Shown here: in pieces, positions 1 through 10,012 of the stretch | Layout of the letters: the number at the start of each line of letters is the position of its first letter | Numbering within the stretch: position 1 is the first letter of the stretch | Origin: Allodiplogaster sudhausi | Lineage: Eukaryota; Nematoda; Chromadorea; Rhabditida; Diplogasteridae | NCBI GenBank assembly: GCA_945643635.1 | Contig: CALZFC010000270.1 | Coordinates: forward strand, 270,001 to 334,000 | DNA: 64,000 nt | Reading direction: 5' to 3' | Translations under genes and position numbers: made by a program | Notes under the pieces: model-generated | The model's database searches: none | What the model was told of the DNA's origin: nothing | Seen by the model: only the letters and a program-made list of their open reading frames with translations

Positions 1-599
1 CTTGCAGGAGAATAAATAAGGCAATGACCATCCCGAGATCAATGCCTGCCTTGCAATTAGAATGGAAAAGGAGATGGGAGATAACGGACTCGATTGAGTG
101 TCCGAACTTTTCTCGGAACAATTTGAACTTTCGAACTTTCCTTTCGTCAAGCAATTAGGACGCCCCTTTGCCTCTAGCGATTACTTTCTCTACTAGTCTC
201 TCTCTCCAACTTTTCCAGACTAACAAATCTTTGCCACCCCCCACCCTCTGCTAACGCTTTTAAGCTCCGCCAAAGTCATTTCCGTTACGGAAATTCCGTA
301 GTTTGTCCGCTTAGTTCTCTCTTCTCCGAAGTGGATAATTACGCTATTCTCTTCGTATCTCAACAATCTTTTCCAAGGGACAACGAATTCGCTGACCTTG
401 GAGAAGTGGTCTTTAGAGCCTAGAGAGTTTTAAAAGAAACTTTTTTGCGTTTAAAAATCACCAAAATCATCTTAGAGAAAAAAAAAATAAGAAAAAAAAT
501 TCGCAAACATGCCAACAAGACAAGACAACAATGGATAACAGGACCTTTCTTGCTTTCTATTTTACTTTTATAAATCAACAAAATCTCTAAAAAAAAAAT
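1..599. other. left edge, no gene recognised
   Basis: This stretch probably lies in the 3' part of the minus-strand HIG1-domain gene whose exons are seen at 600-1948. I see pyrimidine-rich sequence at 190-260 and a run of A at 478-500, but no exon that continues the HIG1 domain. The missing C-terminal exon may lie beyond the window edge or be too short to recognise. Confidence 0.4.
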
Positions 600-1948
600 A
601 AATGAAAATAATTTGTAGGCCATACCAACAAGACAGCCAGTCGTTAGAACCATTCCGATTGGCACGAGTGGGTTGGCGAAGGCCTTCTTAAATAAAAGAT
701 AAAATTAAAAAGAGGAGTTATACTTATTGGAAGGGGGGGGGTGCTACTATTTACTAAATTAAACAACTTTCCACGAACTTGTGTCAATATACAGGAAATC
801 AATAAAAGATAATAAGCATAAGAAATAATATTAGAAAAAAAATTTTTTTTTTGATAAAATGTCTTTCGTCAAACGCGGGGCAAAGTGGACGATAGATTTA
901 AAAAAAAAAAGAAAGAAACCTGGAGAACTGCATTGCTTGATGAGGCCGCTCGTGAGCCGCCCGAGAGATCCGCCGGAATTGCAGGTACTAAAGAAGAACA
1001 GGGAATAAAAGTCACTGTCAGAAAATGAGGGTGGGGAAGGAGATATTGGACACGGAAACCACAGGGTGGGTTTGCCCCGTTTCTGCCTAAATACTACTCA
1101 AAAACAAGGTGGGGTAGGAGGGCTTTCGGGGAGGCCCAAAATCAGGGCGGGTCTGTCAAACGGACAGTACCTTTTTTACTAAATAAGAAGAAGGCGGCTT
1201 AGAACACATCCACATCCAACAATCGCCAACAACAACTACCCACTATGCAATCTCTGCAAACAAACAGGCAAATTAATCCCAAAAAAAAAAAAACTTTTGC
1301 AAAATTCACATATCAATTCTCACGGACATTCTAGTTATTATAATAATAATAATATAATATAAAAGTGATATAAATGAGAATGACTTTACATTCCATATAT
1401 TCTCAATCTGCTAAATGAGGACTATCCAGAAAGGCAACTCTTTGACAATAGCCTCACTAATGCATCAAATACTCGGTAAAAATCTTATAATAGGCCATTT
1501 TTTTTTAGAACAAAAAGACTCCGTCGAAGTAATGCGTCGCTATTCCCATAATAGCATTTTATATGAAGCATCGTATTATAGAAAGTTTCAGTATAATAGC
1601 GAAGAAAAAGGAGCAAAATACTCCCAAAAGATATATGCTTATAACAAGGTTCAAAAAGAATGAAAAACGTAAGAACTCATAGCGAAATTAGAGAGAATGA
1701 AAAAAAATATTCTCAAAAGATATCTGCTTATAAAAAGGTTCAAAAACATTGAAAACCCCAAGTAGTCATAGCAAAATTAAAGAAAATGTTCGTTAGTCTT
1801 TTTATAGCCGCTAAAAACGAAAAAAAAATTTAAAAAAAAGCTAACCTCCCGAATTCTGGCGCCACTTCTCCGTCTCGAGTCGCCATTGAGTGTGCGCTTT
1901 CGCGTCGCGGAAATCGTGCGGCGGCGCACGTGGCGCCGAATCCGCCAT
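600..1948 (-). CDS. HIG1 (hypoxia-induced) domain protein, partial, 3 exons visible
   Basis: Exon 1 is 1948-1846, starting with MADSAPRAPPHDF and ending in phase 1 before a gttag donor. Exon 2 is 987-920 and exon 3 starts at 686. The phases join without a stop. Exon 3 reads AFANPLVPIGMVLTTG and CLVGMAY, which matches the first membrane helix of the HIG1 domain (usual core NPxVPIG followed by a hydrophobic helix). HIG1 proteins (Rcf1/HIGD2 type) are small two-helix proteins of the mitochondrial inner membrane that associate with respiratory complexes III and IV. The second helix and C-terminus were not found; they should lie downstream, at or beyond the left edge. The gene is divergent from the TPR gene at 3890. 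Block A starts at 1769, inside intron 1, so only exon 1 is duplicated at the other end of the palindrome. Confidence 0.55.
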
Positions 1949-2867
1949 TTCTAGGTTGCTGACTCGCTGCTATAAATGAGCGGGAAAACGTTTAGGATTA
2001 TATATGTTAAATTGAACTAAATAGGTTGTCTATAATAAAACACCTTAAAAAGGAACACAACTGAAGATTGACTAGCTTCGAACATTAAGCATATTCAACA
2101 AAATGATAGACATATTAAAGGACTAAATGTTTAAATAAAGAAACAAAAAAAAGTAAAAATTACAATGAAAATCCCGGAAAGAAACAGGAAAGAAAATACA
2201 GAGCTCACAAGACAATGTCACGAACTTTCCACAAGCCAGCAGAATGGGCCTTTAAACGAGTACGAGTCCTATATAACGGTTCATTAATTTCACCATACAC
2301 CATGCAATATGCCAAAACGTCATACCATTAATACACCCAAATTAATGAATTATTTTTTTGGCTTTTCGCAAGAATTACCCATACTTCCGTGTCCTTTTCT
2401 AAACTCTAGCAAGTTTTGGCAAGACAAGCCTATCAATCGAAAAATTTTGAGTAGACTGAAAACCAAAACTTTGTTTTTTTTTCCTTCCGAATTTCTTAAA
2501 GAATATGGACGACAATTTGCCAAATAATTTGTTCTTATTTTCTTTAATAAAGGCGCCAGGTTTTTTTTCTTTTTTTTTTAAATAATTATATTTAGAAAGG
2601 GCGCATTCTTCTGTTAGCGAGATCGGTTCTCTTCTCACACCACATAAAATGTCTTCTGCAAAGAATTCACGAAAGAGTGGGCGTTTGTGTTTTGCAGAGC
2701 GTATCGTGCTACATATGAATATCTTCAATAATTTTCATGCAAAGTTGCTCTATCGGGTCAGTTTGATTGCATGCTAGAATTAGAAGAAATTAGAGGCAGC
2801 TCTAGGGTGGAATTTATGAAAACGGAATATTCACAATCAAGGTGTGTTGTGAGAAAGGAGCCGTTAT

Positions 2868-3068
2868 GTCGATGGAGAAAGAGGTGTCAAAGAGAAGGAA
2901 AGAGAGAAATAGAAGGCAAGAGATAAAGAGAAGGAGAGAGATAAAGAGAGGGAGAGGGATAAAGAGAGGGAGTGGGATAAAGAGAAGGAGAGAGAGAGAG
3001 AGAAAGGGAGAGAGAGAGAAAGACATAAAGAATGGGAGAGAGATAAAGAGAGAGAGAGGGATTAGGAT

Positions 3069-3105
<37 letters not shown>

Positions 3106-3115
3106 AGGAATGAAT
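2868..3115 (+). repeat. GA-rich microsatellite
   Basis: A ~250-bp tract of GAGA interspersed with ATAAAGA blocks. The mirrored copy at about 30130-30385 reads as CT and differs slightly in length, as expected for a slippage-prone tract. Confidence 0.85.
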
Positions 3116-3480
3116 GAGAAATGGGAATGGGAGATTGGCCAAGGACACGCTTGCGCGGCTGGAGGGAGTTAAGTGGTTAGGGGGCATGGGGGAGAGCGGA
3201 TGGAACGAGAAGAACTCCGCTACACGACTCCTCTTCCACTCATGGTTAGAAAGCACACCTTACATTATTTCATTTATATCATTTCTAAAACAATACAAAT
3301 CATGATTTGTTCATTCTTTTTCTTAGAATTCGTAGACCGAACTTATGCACATATGTATGAATTTGTCCATAATGTCTATTCTCTAGATCTCTTTTTGATA
3401 GGCTCCGATGATTTATGTACTTATGTACATACATATATTCCTGAAAAGTATGGATGTACAAATGAATATACATTCGTACT

Positions 3481-3731
3481 GTACCGCCCAACAACCAAGG
3501 GCGGCTGGAATCGTTCTAAAAGTTCCAAAATGAACGCATCTCGACTTGATTTGCATATTTAGCACTCGGGTTTACCATAATAAACCATTATAATGCCAGA
3601 GCTTTTATGCCTCATTTTCATTTTATCGTCCGAAATCGAAGTGTTTAGTAAAATATGTACATACGCCCAATATGATCGGACATTTTGGGTACATTCAGAA
3701 ACTTCCTGCACCCCTGGTTGTTGGGCCGTAC
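3481..3731. mobile_element. MITE-like element with ~20-bp terminal inverted repeats
   Basis: The left end reads GTACCGCCCAACAACCA and the right end, in reverse complement, reads GTACGGCCCAACAACCA, giving an imperfect TIR around a ~250-bp AT-rich interior without coding capacity. A mirrored copy lies at about 29520-29770. No clear target-site duplication is visible. Confidence 0.5.
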
Positions 3732-4087
3732 TACATATGCTTGTGCATGAAAAAATTTAAGTACTTGCTGTAAAATTATTGTATTAACAAGTATTCATTC
3801 TAAAATATGTAAATCAACGAAACGAGAGAGGAGAGAAACACACGAGAGGCATTTTTAAGAAGAAGGAAGGAGCAACTGGGCACGAGGAGATGGCAGCCAA
3901 GTTGGAGGCGGCGGCAGTCGATGCAGTCATGGCGGAGGAGGAGAGAACGGCCGAGGCGCTCTTCGAGAGGGCGGCCGCGCTCTCCAGGAGGCTCTCTCGA
4001 AGGATTCGCACCAAGACCGCCCTCGCTGAGTGCGCAGCCGCAAGGGGAGCGCAGCAAGAAGCCATGAGCATTCTGCAGCAGGTTCAT

Positions 4088-4492
4088 ATTATCTCTCTTT
4101 CTCTCTCATATCCCTCTCTCTCTCATTTCCCTCTCTGTCCTTCTCTCTCTCTTTCCATCATCTCCCTCTTTCCCTCTCTCTCCCTCTCTCTCTCTCATCT
4201 CTCTCTCTTTCTCATCTCGCTCTTTCTCTATCTCCCTCTTTCTCTTTCTCATCTCTCTCATTCCCTCTCTCTCTCTCATCTCCCTTTTTCTCACCTCTCC
4301 CTCTCTCTTTCTCATCTCGCTCTTTCTCTATTTCCATCTTTCTCTTTCTCATCTCTCTCTCTCATCTCCCTCTCTCTCTCATTTCCCCCTTTCTCATCTC
4401 TCCCTCTCTCTTTCACATCTCGCTCTTTCTCTATTTCCCTCTCTCTCTTTCTCATCTCTCTCTCGCTCTCTCTCCCTCTTTCCATCTCTCAG
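4088..4492 (+). repeat. CT microsatellite in TPR intron 1
   Basis: The whole first intron is a CT-rich tract (TCTCTC with CATCTC and CTTTCTC variants) ending in a CTCTCAG acceptor. Similar CT tracts fill introns at 5703-5760, 7299-7527, 8881-8990 and 9536-9595, always pyrimidine on the coding strand. Confidence 0.85.
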
Positions 4493-4989
4493 CTGGAAGA
4501 GGAGTGTCCATCGTCAGCGCCACTGCTCAGTCGAGTCCTGCTCTGCCGAGCGAGATGCGACTTGCTGATGGGCAGCAGGCCTACAAATGGTGTCCCTTCC
4601 CATCTTCCCGGAGGCTCTCATCATCCTCTTTTTGTTAGTTCTTCTCACCATTTCAGTCTGTCTAATTAGTTAGCGTCTCATTAGTGTATTAATAATTAAA
4701 AAGCAACACTAAATAATTAATATTATGTCGATTTACTGTCCAACTGAACACATATTTTGCTCCTCTCATCAGGATTGCATGTGGAAATGCTCGATTGGCC
4801 GCGCTTTTCTGGCAGAGGAGAACGTGGACGAAGCGGAGCGAGCAGCCAGGATGGCTCTTTCCCTCGCGATTCGCCACTCATACTCGTCACTCCATGTTCG
4901 TTCCCACTCAGAGACATTCCTTCTTTTCAATTACTAATTCTCTTATTTGATGTGTTCATCATCATCATTCTTCTTATTGTAAATAAGTT

Positions 4990-5265
4990 TGGGGACGCCT
5001 CCGGCGAATAATTAGCATGCTGTCTTAGTAAGCATGCATCCATGTTCTTCTCGTCGTAAAAAATAGATCCAGAAAGCTTGAGCGATTTTTATTTCATCGT
5101 TTCAGAAGTATAGTCAGTCATGTATATTATCGCGAGTAGAGTATTGGCTGCTACTGTATATTATGGCCACCCTCCTATTTTTGCCACGCTCTCTCGGTCC
5201 TAGAACAGGTGAGATTGTACGGTAGCGCTAGAGAAAATAACTATTCCCCGGATGACTCCTTTAAA
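4990..5265. mobile_element. MITE family 1 (CCGGGGAATA termini)
   Basis: A ~275-bp element with inverted ends: a 5' end with CTCCGGCGAATAATTA, and a 3' end whose reverse complement contains ATCCGGGGAATAGTTA. It sits in a TPR intron. A related, diverged copy is at 57673-57954 and the palindromic mirror is at about 27984-28259. Shared internal words include ATCCAGAAAG, TTGAGCGA and CCCTCCTATTT. Confidence 0.6.
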
Positions 5266-5270
5266 TGTTG

Positions 5271-5404
5271 ACCTGATTTTTGGTCAATATTTTTTTGATG
5301 ATTTTTGGTCAAATGATTGTTGTGGTCACCTGATTCCAAAGCCAAAATCAGGTGACCAATAATCCATTTGACCAAAAACATCAAAAAATTGACCAAAAAT
5401 CAGG
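5271..5404. mobile_element. hairpin element flanked by a direct repeat
   Basis: A near-perfect inverted repeat of ~60-bp arms (ACCTGATTTTTGGTCAA ... its complement) with a loop of about 8 bp. It is bracketed by the imperfect direct repeat GGATGWCTCCTTTAAATG (5250-5268 and 5405-5422), which also overlaps the end of the neighbouring MITE. The mirrored copy is at about 27846-27978. It lies immediately upstream of a TPR exon acceptor at 5430. Confidence 0.6.
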
Positions 5405-5703
5405 GATGTCTCCTTTAAATGTGCACGTAGGCGGAGAGCCTGGTGCTCTTGGCGGATTGCTACGAGAGCAGAGGAGCATCGGGAGCTGCCCTCCGCCTTC
5501 TGCTCACTGCCACCGAACTGCCGCGCCTCCCTCCGCCACAGCTGAGGCGTCTTCTCCTTGCGCTCTCCCTCTGTCATGAGAGAAACGGCAATCTCAAGGC
5601 GGCTGAGCTCGCACTCCACCGGGCGCTCGCTCTTGCGCAGTCTTCTTCTTCGCAAGTTGCCATTGCCGAGACACGCTCCAGACTTCGCACTCTTCTTTCA
5701 AGT

Positions 5704-5734
<31 letters not shown>

Positions 5735-6527
5735 GTAACCCTCTTTCTCTCTCCATTCTTCGTTCCACGGCTCTTGTTCATTTAATTTTCTCTTCTAACT
5801 TGCCTATTTCTTGCACATACTTGAATATCTTCGAATACGTCACAAAGCATTCAACTTAGAAGTGGATAACGAAGACGCCTCCCTTCGTGCGTGGCCCGAA
5901 GAGCAGAGCGAGGAGTGCGAGGACGCCGCCGTCCGTGCCATTCTCTCCTACGACAAGGCCATGCGCGGCGAAAGGAACGTGCATGAGCTGCAGAAGGCAC
6001 TCGACGATGCGCAGGAGGTGCGGTGTTCTGATTTTTGGTCTAGTACTGTTTGGTCCAATGATTTTGGTACAATGAATTTTGGTCCAATGAGCGAGAGATG
6101 CGGAGAGCAGGGGTATGTACAATAGCTTGCTTTTCTCGCTCATTAACAATTAACAATTTATCGTTGTATCAGGGCGATTGTGGGATGAGCACAGGGATGT
6201 TATTGGCCGAACGTCAACTTCGTTGAGTGGGAGGGAGAGAAAGTTATGAGATGAGAGAGAGAGAGAGAGTGTTTAGTCGATAATTAAATAAATAATTTAT
6301 TATTACTTGTCCGATTATATAAGGAAGCAACACTGACAATTTTCCATAAACTTTCATCTACTTTGAATGAAAATTTGTAAGTAAAGCCCAAAATATTCAC
6401 TTTTATTGCCTCGCTACTGTAGCGATGGATTCGACAAAAATGTGTACAGTGCTTGGATCATGAATGACGATGCCTTTGACCGATGCCTTCACAGACCGGG
6501 CCCAGTCACTGATGGAAAATTGTCAAC

Positions 6528-6650
6528 TTGTAAACATGTAAACTTGTAAACTTGTAAAAATTAAAACTTCTAAATTTGTAAACTTGTAAGCGTATAAACT
6601 TGCAAAATGTAAAATTGTTAACATATAAATTTTTAAACTTGTATCTTCCA
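6528..6650 (+). repeat. short tandem array of AACTTGTAA-like units
   Basis: Roughly ten imperfect 8-10-bp units (AACTTGTAA, AACATGTAA, AATTTGTAA) in the TPR intron just upstream of the exon at 6653. The mirrored array is at about 26605-26725. Confidence 0.6.
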
Positions 6651-7298
6651 AGGCGAACGACGTGAAGCGGGAGTGCTTGGTGGCGTGCGAGTTGTCGATG
6701 GCCGAGGGCGCCGGGGGCAATCTCGAGGAGTCGCTTCACTTTGGCCGCCACGCCGTGGCAGTCGCGAGAGAGCAGCGCTGCTCTTCGCTCCTCCTCCACT
6801 CGTATGCCCTTCTCGGCCGCGTGGCCGTACGGTGCGAGCAGTGGAAGCTGGCTGAGGAATGCGCGCGCACTTCTCTCTCACTCGCGAATCTTCTTCGAGA
6901 AGAGGAGAAAGTCCACGAAGCTCTCTCCGTCCTCGCCGAGGCGCTCCGCGCACTGTGAGTGATTCTCGACACTGTTTCTTTTTCTCTTGCTCTTTCGCTT
7001 CACTGTCTCCGCTAATTCCAGTACAATAAATCCAATGAGATATTTTAGAGGAAATATATCTCTGGCCGAGGCAGTCATCGATAAACAGAGGAATCGTGTT
7101 AAGGCGGTTAGTTTCGGTGACATATGATATACATATATATGCATGTACATAATTGTTATTTTTGCCAACAAGTAATGAAGCAGTAAACGAATGAATATTT
7201 ATTTATTTATAGATGCAATTAAAGAGTTGGGATTCCGAGTCGACGTGGCAGGCTGAGCACAACTCACAAACAGAGGGAGTTGAGTCGATGTGGTCTCT

Positions 7299-7309
7299 CG
7301 TGCTCTCTC

Positions 7310-7355
<46 letters not shown>

Positions 7356-7527
7356 TCTCTCTCTCTTTCTCTTTCACTCTTCGCTCTCTCTCTCTCTTTC
7401 TCTTTCTTTCTCACTCTCTCTCTCTTTCTCTCTCTTTGTATCTCTTTCTCTCTCCTTCTCTCTCTCTCTTTCTTTCTCTCTTTCTCACTTTCTCTTTCTC
7501 TCTCTTTCTCTCTCTCTCTCTCTCTGC
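7299..7527 (+). repeat. CT microsatellite in TPR intron
   Basis: A ~230-bp TCTC tract with TTTCTC interruptions inside the intron between exons 7213-7292 and 7634-7808. Mirrored as GA at about 25720-25950. Confidence 0.9.
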
Positions 7528-7837
7528 TATTCGACAACATCTCCCTCTTCCTGTTTACAATTCTCCCATTTTACCAGTTTATCTTCTCCATTTATTCTCA
7601 CTAACACTTTGCAGTCTGTACACAAGAAACTAGCGAAATGGACTTGGACGGTCTGATTTCGCTTGCCGTGGAAGTGCGTCGTAGCAGAGAAGGCGACGAT
7701 GACGTGACGGCCGATCTTGAGATCGCTTTGCTCCTCGTGCGTGCTGCGCCCGACATTGCTCTGCCACTCCTCCGCTCCACGCAACTACCGAGGCATGCAT
7801 CCAGAGAGGTATAATCACCGCATTTTTGTCCCCCGAA

Positions 7838-7985
7838 GCAGTTTTACGGACATATTCCTTGGATTTTTTTTCCCTCCAATTTACGGCCGACGTACGTCAA
7901 TTATAAAATAAAGTGAACTGATTTTCGAAGCGTTGCGGTCGCGATGCGCGGTTTTTTGTTGTTGATCCATTTCACTGCCAATGAA
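7838..7985. repeat. dispersed repeat (GCGCATCGCGACCGCAACG family)
   Basis: A ~150-bp segment sharing ACCGCGCATCGCGACCGCAA, ATCAGTTCA, CGGCCGTAAATTGG and TATGTCCGTA with an independent copy at 58030-58165 in an SLC17 intron. The mirrored copy is at 25265-25411. It is non-coding, inserted in an intron of the TPR gene, and its ends are not defined. Confidence 0.6.
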
Positions 7986-8316
7986 AGATACTTGACAAAA
8001 AGTTGTATACAAAGACAACCATCAGCAATGGAGAAGAATGATGATGATTGAGCTTCTGGACGCAGTGGGCGTGGCCGAGTGGCTGAGCAGCCCCGCCCCC
8101 TCCTTGGCTCCGCCCCCTTCTCTTCCGTCCGCTGCTTGGCTTCTCTTCGGATCCACAGGCAACGACCTTCTTCGTGAGCGAGAAGAAAGAAGCGAGCGAC
8201 TCGCCGTTATCAGAAGAGCCATCTTCAGTGCCAGAGACGGCTCCTCTGCCCAGCGTCTTTTCCATGTCAGTTTTCTTTCCACCTATTCTCTCCTGTAAAC
8301 CGAGCAGCATAACGAA

Positions 8317-8388
8317 GCGGGTGCAGCTCAGTGGTAGAGTAGCCGACTAACGAGTAGATGATCACGGGTTCGATCCCCGGTCTCTACA
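8317..8388 (+). repeat. tRNA-like sequence (degenerate tRNA or tRNA-derived SINE)
   Basis: It has an A-box-like GCAGCTCAGTGGTAGAG and a perfect B box GGTTCGATCCC at tRNA spacing. The acceptor ends do not pair (GCGGGTG against TCTCTAC) and the anticodon stem is poor, so a working tRNA is unlikely. The downstream half is shared with a minus-strand copy at about 55622-55730. It lies in a TPR intron; the mirrored copy is at 24861-24932. Confidence 0.5.
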
Positions 8389-10012
8389 TATCTTTGCCAA
8401 TCCTAGCACCTCTCCCCTTAAACTTCTCTCTTGCTCACTCTCTCTTGCAGGAGATGCTGGAGAGTTCTTAATTCTGAATTTTTATTACAGTATCACAAGC
8501 TAATATGTACAAGTGGTAAACAATATTAATAAATAGTAATGATAACATAAGGGAACATTCTACATAATTCTTGCCACAGGAGATGCTGGGAGAGTTGTGC
8601 GAGTGGGAGGGGGCGTTGCCAGCGAGAGAGCGAGCCGCCTTCCTGGCAGCTTCTCTGCTCGCTGCATCGAGCATGCAAGAGTTCCCTGACCGTCTTCGCT
8701 GTCTGGATGAAGCAGAATGGGGCGTGGCCAGAGTGGCGGGCGCAGCTCCCGCTTGTCCTCCCGTCTTCTCTCTCCATAACAGCCAACCCATCCTACGATT
8801 CATTCGAGTCTACCATACCCTTCTCTGCTTCTACAATTTCGGTGTGTGAAATCGCTTTCTCGTTTATGAAGAGTATTCAATATCTCTCTCTTTCCTCTCT
8901 CAGTCTCTCCTCTTTCTCTTTCTCTCTCACTCTCGCCTATTTCTCTCTCTCTCTCTATCTCTCCTCTTTCTCTCTCCTAATTCAATGTGCTTGTTTATCA
9001 GGCACATCGTCGGCCGTGCTGCTAGAAGAAGAGGATCAAGAATGGCAAGACGAATCAGACAGGAGATGCTGGATTGAAGAGTTGGTAGCCCGTGGAGCGA
9101 GAAGAGCCGCGCCAGCCGAGATGGCGAGTCTGATTGGGCGTGGAAGTGGCTCGGCTGCCCTCCGAGTGGGCGTGGCGCTCATCTCATCCTCCCGCAGCCT
9201 CTCCTCCGTACTCCAAGTGAACGGGCTGTCTCTCCCTCCTCCCCCTCCTCGCTCCGCTCATCAACCGCCTTCTCCACTCGCCTCTCTCGTCATCCTTGGA
9301 CTCGCTCCTCAAGAGCCGTTGTTCAATCACTTTGATCACATTGTCCACATCAGCAATGAAGAACTTCTCACACGCCAGGCAAGTTAATATTCCTAATAAG
9401 AAGAGATCAAGAAAGAAGTAGTCAAAAATTGTTACTTGAGGAATCAATTACCCGCTGTCTATCCAGAGCAGCAGTCGTCCTGGCTCCTCTTTCACATCTT
9501 CCGCAGCCTAGACTGCTTCTAAGAGGTGCTCCCACTTCTCTCTCTCTCACTCTATTTTCTCTCCCTCTTTCGCTTTCTCTCTCTTACTTGTTCACCTCTT
9601 CAGGAGTCGGAATGGTCGTGGTTCTACTGGTGGACGATTTCCACAGCACCTTTCTATCCTTGGCCGTGAATGCGCTCTTCGCGGGAGACGCCTGCACTGT
9701 CCTTCTTATTCCTCAAGAAACTCCTCTTCAAGTTGTCTCCTTTCTCCTCCAACAAGTGAGACTCTTCTCCTGAAGTTAAACAAAAAAAAACTGCTCATCA
9801 CTAGTGCTTCTTCCAGTTACCATTCCGAGCACTGTCACCGAGGAAGAGGTTGATGGGAAGGTTTGGCAGAATTATGTGTAAAGCTTGGAATGATTGCTGG
9901 CCTCTGACAACGAGCTAAACATCTGCCTTATTTCATAAACACTTAACTTGTGCCCAGTCTTTACCATATTTGCGCTTGCGTATTCATCGTCGACGGTAAG
10001 GCGATATGGGTT

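Larger units (their letters stand above)
1949..3889. promoter_or_regulatory. divergent intergenic region between HIG1 and TPR genes
   Basis: This is a 1.9-kb gap between two divergent first exons, so it should contain both promoters. It is AT-rich at 2000-2750. A GA microsatellite lies at 2868-3115 and a short TIR element at 3481-3731. No conserved core promoter motif is recognisable. Open frames here, such as 2309-2527 and the GA-encoded frames, look non-coding. Confidence 0.4.
1769..9820 (+). repeat. block A, left arm of ~8-kb inverted duplication
   Basis: The sequence is repeated in reverse complement at 23428-31482; paired coordinates sum to about 33248-33252. Reading frames match residue for residue along the whole length, with rare substitutions (for example one Q/K change near 9380) and small indels in homopolymers and GA/CT tracts. 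The arm contains HIG1 exon 1, the intergenic region and all but the last exons of the TPR gene. The 13.6 kb between the arms holds B1, B2 and the telomere-flanked cassette. Confidence 0.95.
3890..9918 (+). pseudogene. TPR protein with CHAT-like end, left copy, terminal exons replaced
   Basis: Exons that join in phase: 3890-4081, 4493-about 4633, 4773-4895, 5431-5701, 5860-6017, 6653-6954, 7022-7106, 7213-7292, 7634-7808, 8026-8265, 8580-8841, 9002-9382, 9469-9525, 9604-9755. The N-terminal half is Ala/Leu/Glu-rich helical repeats (for example AFLAEENVDEAERAARMAL and LKAAELALHRALALAQ), typical of tetratricopeptide repeats. Breakpoint 9820 falls four bases into the next exon (acceptor at 9816). 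The frame then runs into block B1 for 33 codons (LPFRALSPRKRLMGRF...) to a stop at 9916-9918. The right copy keeps the true last three exons, so this copy is a truncated or chimeric version. Whether it is expressed cannot be judged. Confidence 0.6.

Noticed and set aside
1415..1663. 82-codon plus-strand frame
   Set aside because: AT-rich, no homology, no splice or start context, inside the HIG1 intron.
2309..2728. Overlapping plus and minus frames in the divergent intergenic region
   Set aside because: The mirrored copy carries homopolymer indels that break the frames, so they are not under coding constraint.
7199..7656. Four overlapping 100+ codon frames of Ser-Leu or Arg-Glu repeats
   Set aside because: Translations of the CT/GA microsatellite; true exons flank it. 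The same holds for frames at 2814-3117, 4030-4669, 54546-55091, 60639-60959 and 62807-63400.
8317..8388. Functional tRNA gene
   Set aside because: Acceptor and anticodon stems do not pair; only the A/B boxes are tRNA-like.
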